Origin: a virus
Virus record (IMG/VR): IMGVR_UViG_3300045922_000600
Span: 1-49,906 of that record
Length of the DNA stretch: 49,906 nucleotides
Direction: 5' to 3' (one strand)
The position numbers were made by a program, and so were the translations under genes. This document shows, one piece after another, positions 47,075 to 49,906 of this stretch. The notes below the pieces were generated by a model that was not told where the DNA came from, did not search any database, and was given only the letters and a program-made list of their open reading frames with translations. Within the stretch, counting starts at the first letter, position 1, and the number at the start of each line of letters is the position of its first letter.

Positions 47075-48475
47075 CTAGGAGTGAAACCAAGCGTCGTCCC
47101 GGTCGGCGTTGGCTTCAGGGGAAAGCAGTAACCGCAACCCAGTGCGCAGCTTACGGCTATTCGTGGCTCGGACATTGAACCCGCGCTCGCCCATCCGGCG
47201 CCCGAACATCTGCGCGGTGATGACGTACTCGCCGTTCTCCTTCGCCCACTTCTCGTAGGCCCTGTAGAGCTCTCCGGCGAGGACTTCGAATGCCCCGACC
47301 TCGCACCGATCGGCCAAGAATGCGCCGATGGTGTCGCTTTCCTCGCGGTAGGCCTGAGTGGCCGCGAGCACGCGATCCGGGGCACTGAGGCCGTGCTCGA
47401 GCCAGCGTTCGCAGCCGGCGACGGCCCAGGCGAGGATGCCGGGCAGTTCCGCGCGCAGTCTGTGGGGGAGGCTGTCGTCGCGCTGCTCGGGCGCGATGGT
47501 GACCTCGAACGGAATGAGCCGGACGCGCCGCCAGATGGCGTAGTCGGTGCCCCGGATGACCGGTTTGTGGTTGGCGGCGAGCCACAGCTTGAACTGCGGC
47601 TTGAACTCGAAGTCCTCGCTGTAGAGATACCGCGCCGTCATGACGTCGCCGCCGGTTAGCGACTTGATCAGCCCTTCGTTCAAGCGCTTGTTCTCGCCCA
47701 CCTCGGAGCTGCGCACGAGGCGCGAGCCGGCAAGCCGAGCGACGTCGTTGCGTGGGCCGGCCTCGGTGCGCCGCTCGAGGAACGTCGTGAAATCGGCCTG
47801 CTGCCCGTACTCGCCGGCGAGCATCCCGAAGACGTCGAGCAGCGTGGACTTGCCGTTCGCGCCGGTGCCGTGGCAGAGGTGCAGCACCTGCTCCCGCGTG
47901 TCGCCGGTGAGCGAGTAGCCGACGGCGCGCTGCAGGTACTCGATGAGCGACGCGTCGCCCGCGAAGATGGTGTCGAGCGTGCGGAGCCACGCGGGGCACG
48001 TGGCCGCCGGATCGAAATCCACGTCGACGAGCTTGGTGGACAGATCGCCGCGCGCGTGCGGCCCCAGGGTGCCGGTCTGCAGGTTGAGCGTGCCGTTCCG
48101 CACGGTGAGCAGCATGGGACGCTGGTCGAGCTGCTCGTGCGAGATGGCGATGCCGGGTTCGGAGCGCGCGAGGCGGATCATGGCATCGATGCGTCCGACG
48201 GCTTCGGAGCGGAACGCGTGCTGCGCCAGCTGCTTCCGGTCGTCGCCGCTCAGGGCATCGGCCTCCTCGAACATGCGGCGCACGACGCCTTTCGCGCGCC
48301 GCTCGACCTCGCCGGTTTCGTCGCGCGCCCAGCGCCGGCCGTCCCAGACCAGCCACACTTTCCACCGGGGGATCCATCGGAGATCGCGTCCATGCAAGGC
48401 CACGAGGCGCTCTCCGTTGCCGACGTCGGTGAACGGGTATGCGGCCATGGGCAGCGCGGGGATCAGGCTACTCAT
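47075..48475 (-). CDS. SF3 replicative helicase, D5/P4-type (466 aa)
   Basis: The N-terminal ~150 residues match the D5_N-like region (RRMFEEADALSGDDRKQLAQ, RNGTLNLQTG) that precedes the ATPase. Walker A is GTGANGKST at residues 203-211. A segment LVRSSEVGENKRLNEGLIKSLTGGDV and the C-motif-like LWLAANHKPVI, IWRRVRLIPFEV complete an SF3 core. No TOPRIM or Prim-Pol primase domain is joined to it, so priming must come from elsewhere. It probably loads at the adjoining iteron region and unwinds the origin. Confidence 0.88.
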   Translation of the reverse strand: MSSLIPALPMAAYPFTDVGNGERLVALHGRDLRWIPRWKVWLVWDGRRWARDETGEVERRAKGVVRRMFEEADALSGDDRKQLAQHAFRSEAVGRIDAMIRLARSEPGIAISHEQLDQRPMLLTVRNGTLNLQTGTLGPHARGDLSTKLVDVDFDPAATCPAWLRTLDTIFAGDASLIEYLQRAVGYSLTGDTREQVLHLCHGTGANGKSTLLDVFGMLAGEYGQQADFTTFLERRTEAGPRNDVARLAGSRLVRSSEVGENKRLNEGLIKSLTGGDVMTARYLYSEDFEFKPQFKLWLAANHKPVIRGTDYAIWRRVRLIPFEVTIAPEQRDDSLPHRLRAELPGILAWAVAGCERWLEHGLSAPDRVLAATQAYREESDTIGAFLADRCEVGAFEVLAGELYRAYEKWAKENGEYVITAQMFGRRMGERGFNVRATNSRKLRTGLRLLLSPEANADRDDAWFHS

Positions 48476-48921
48476 GCGGCGGCATCCTGCGTCGGAAGCG
48501 GTTCCGTGCGCGTACGCAGGGCGCGCTCCGCGGCGGAGCGCCGGCGCGGCGCAGCGTGGTACACGGCCGCGGCGGATTCGGTCGGTGGCGGCGCGGGCAG
48601 CCTGCGGGCCTGCTGGTCAAAGCCTTGCGCGTGGCGGATCGCGTCGGCGTGCGCCGCCAGCAAGCTCTCGACACGGGCGGCGCGGCTCTCCTGGCGAGCC
48701 CGCCACGCGCCCAGCGCCGCGGTCTCGCTCGGCATGCGATCCGCCACGTCGTCGCGGAGCACGCGCCGCGCCTCCTCGAGCCACCACGTGACGCCGGCCT
48801 GCAGTCGGCCTGGCGTGTCGGGCGTGGCGACCAGCGCGGCAATGTGGTCCACGGTGAGGGTCGGTGCGTGGTCCAGCGCGTGCTGCGCCGCGTCGATCCA
48901 GCGGAGGAGCGGCGACGTCAT
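48472..48921 (-). CDS. Hypothetical replication-region protein (149 aa)
   Basis: A mostly helical protein with a Trp-containing N-terminus (LLRWIDAAQHALDHAP), an alanine-rich bundle (residues ~55-110) and a proline- and arginine-rich tail. The start overlaps the upstream stop by ATGA, and its stop overlaps the helicase start. No family recognised. By position it may be a helicase loader, primase accessory or ssDNA-binding protein, but nothing in the sequence proves it. Confidence 0.6.
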   Translation of the reverse strand: MTSPLLRWIDAAQHALDHAPTLTVDHIAALVATPDTPGRLQAGVTWWLEEARRVLRDDVADRMPSETAALGAWRARQESRAARVESLLAAHADAIRHAQGFDQQARRLPAPPPTESAAAVYHAAPRRRSAAERALRTRTEPLPTQDAAA

Positions 48922-49472
48922 GCGGCCCCCGTGATTGCAGCAACGGCAAGCGCGCGGGGCGGGGGCCCCTGCCGTTCACACCACAGGCAGTAGCGGGACG
49001 CGCTGGCCCACGGCGCATCATCGCACGCGACGCACCAGGTGCCCGTCGAGAGCGGGCCGATGCGGTCGCGCAGGCGCTTCGCGTCGAGGCGCAGGCTGAT
49101 CGGCCAGAGGCCGAGCCGTCCGAGGTCGGTAAACCGCAGCGTCGGGTCCTCGCCCTTCGCGGCCGCCACCAGTGCGAGGACGCGCCACCCGACGCACTCC
49201 GCGGGATCGGACGGCGCCGTTCCCACCCAATGCCGCACCGCCCGGTGCGCCGTCGCCCGCACGAGGCCCCGTTCGATCGTGGTCCACCCCGTGTCCGTCG
49301 TCTCGCGGCGGAACGCCGGCACGTACGGGGGCAACACGAGCCGACCGAGCCGGGCGCCGAGCTGCTGGACCTGGCGCAGGCGCCCGCCGACGGTGATCGG
49401 CCAGTATCCGTCGATGGTGCGCTCGGTGAGGGCGTCGGCCCGGTCCGAGATCCGAAGCGACCGGGCGCTCAT
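48918..49472 (-). CDS. Hypothetical protein with C-terminal CxxC zinc motif (184 aa)
   Basis: Residues ~1-140 are alpha/beta with the pattern [21 protein letters not shown] near the start and [20 protein letters not shown] near residue 130. The C-terminus has [23 protein letters not shown], a CxxC...CxxC zinc ribbon. It follows the HNH gene by an ATGA overlap. The ribbon hints at a nucleic-acid-binding partner for the helicase, for example a primase-like zinc domain, but I cannot name a family. Confidence 0.55.
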   Translation of the reverse strand: MSARSLRISDRADALTERTIDGYWPITVGGRLRQVQQLGARLGRLVLPPYVPAFRRETTDTGWTTIERGLVRATAHRAVRHWVGTAPSDPAECVGWRVLALVAAAKGEDPTLRFTDLGRLGLWPISLRLDAKRLRDRIGPLSTGTWCVACDDAPWASASRYCLWCERQGPPPRALAVAAITGAA

Positions 49473-49888
49473 GCCGCGGCTCCTTTCCGCAGATTGCAGC
49501 CGGCGCAGAGGACCTGCAGGTTCGCTGGCGCGTTACTCCCGCCGCGGGCCACCGGCACGATGTGGTCGAGGTGCACGGCGCCGCGATCCAGTTCGACGCG
49601 GCCGCACCGCGCGCAGACGTAGCCGTCGCGCGCGAGATCGTAGGCGTCATCGAGGACCGCCTGCCGGACCGCTGGTCGGATCGGGCTGCGGGCCGGCACG
49701 AGGCCGTCGGCGCCGCGCAGCTCGCGGGCCGCCAGGTCGGCGGTCTGCGCGTACTCGGCGAGCACGGCGCGCGGCACAAAGACGAGGCGCCCGGCGCCGT
49801 GCGCGGCCGCCCGCAGCCCGTGCCGCATGCGCTCGAGGCGGTCGATCACGCGCGGCAGGATGTCCGCGATCGGCTCAAGACCGCTCAC
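49469..49888 (-). CDS. HNH endonuclease (139 aa)
   Basis: The HNH core is readable: a zinc-binding CARCG at about residue 95, the [12 protein letters not shown] motif with the catalytic His, the Asn ([10 protein letters not shown]), and a second CAGCN. N-terminal ~70 residues are helical. It begins at a GTG (49886-49888) in the terminal repeat. In phages such proteins may stimulate terminase cleavage or be mobile nucleases; here it is first in the replication block, far from terminase. Confidence 0.85.
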   Translation of the reverse strand: MSGLEPIADILPRVIDRLERMRHGLRAAAHGAGRLVFVPRAVLAEYAQTADLAARELRGADGLVPARSPIRPAVRQAVLDDAYDLARDGYVCARCGRVELDRGAVHLDHIVPVARGGSNAPANLQVLCAGCNLRKGAAA

Positions 49889-49906
49889 GAGACGCTCCGC
49901 TCAGCC
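49730..49906. repeat. Right copy of 177-bp terminal redundancy
   Basis: Identical to 1-177 except at five sites in the first 50 bases; the last 127 bases are exact. It implies that the sequence closes into a circle of about 49,729 bp. A 127-bp exact overlap equals a k-mer size that short-read assemblers often use, which fits a circular or permuted genome rather than true long terminal repeats. Confidence 0.85.

Overview
The window is the essentially complete genome of a temperate, high-GC, long-tailed (siphovirus-like) bacteriophage. It holds a portal, both terminase subunits, head and tail genes, a 1480-residue tape measure, a lysis cassette, a tyrosine integrase beside a tRNA-derived attP, and a CI-like repressor facing a divergent early promoter. 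The first 177 bases repeat the last 177 with five mismatches, and 127 bases match exactly, so the contig closes on itself as a circular map of about 49.73 kb. The host cannot be read from the sequence. The extreme GC content and the Sec-type signal peptides on the cargo genes suggest a high-GC bacterium, probably Gram-negative; Gemmatimonadota is only a weak guess.

Almost everything is on the minus strand, in tightly overlapping genes joined by ATGA, GTGA or TGATG stop/start overlaps. Leftward expression appears to start at a consensus promoter near 13.95 kb. It runs through a DNA-binding protein, RecT, SbcD, SbcC, the integrase and about 15 small accessory genes down to position 1. It then wraps to 49.9 kb (HNH nuclease, two unknown genes, SF3 helicase), crosses a candidate iteron origin (46.89-47.07 kb), and continues through a VRR-NUC nuclease, a regulator, terminase, portal, head (36.2-43.7 kb), tail (24.2-36.2 kb), lysis (22.4-24.1 kb) and host-recognition genes (16.9-22.4 kb).

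The plus strand carries the repressor (14.0 kb), two secreted cargo ('moron') proteins (14.86-15.61 kb) and a small winged-helix protein (16.72 kb).

The most unusual feature is a 23-residue (69-bp) protein repeat found in three places. About 19 copies lie inside a large tail adhesin (16947-19874), about 2.5 copies lie in a second tail protein (24235-26526), and about 14 copies lie in a free-standing array (15643-16680) that has neither the N-terminal nor the C-terminal domain of the adhesin. This looks like a silent cassette store next to an expressed receptor-binding gene, in a phage that encodes its own RecT and SbcCD. Other notable features are a 34-unit NNGCC pentamer array, nine 9-bp iterons beside the helicase gene, a TTTTTTC frameshift site in the tail chaperone gene, a protein with a RAMP-like C-terminus, and a duplicated winged-helix gene with a clean 102-bp internal deletion.
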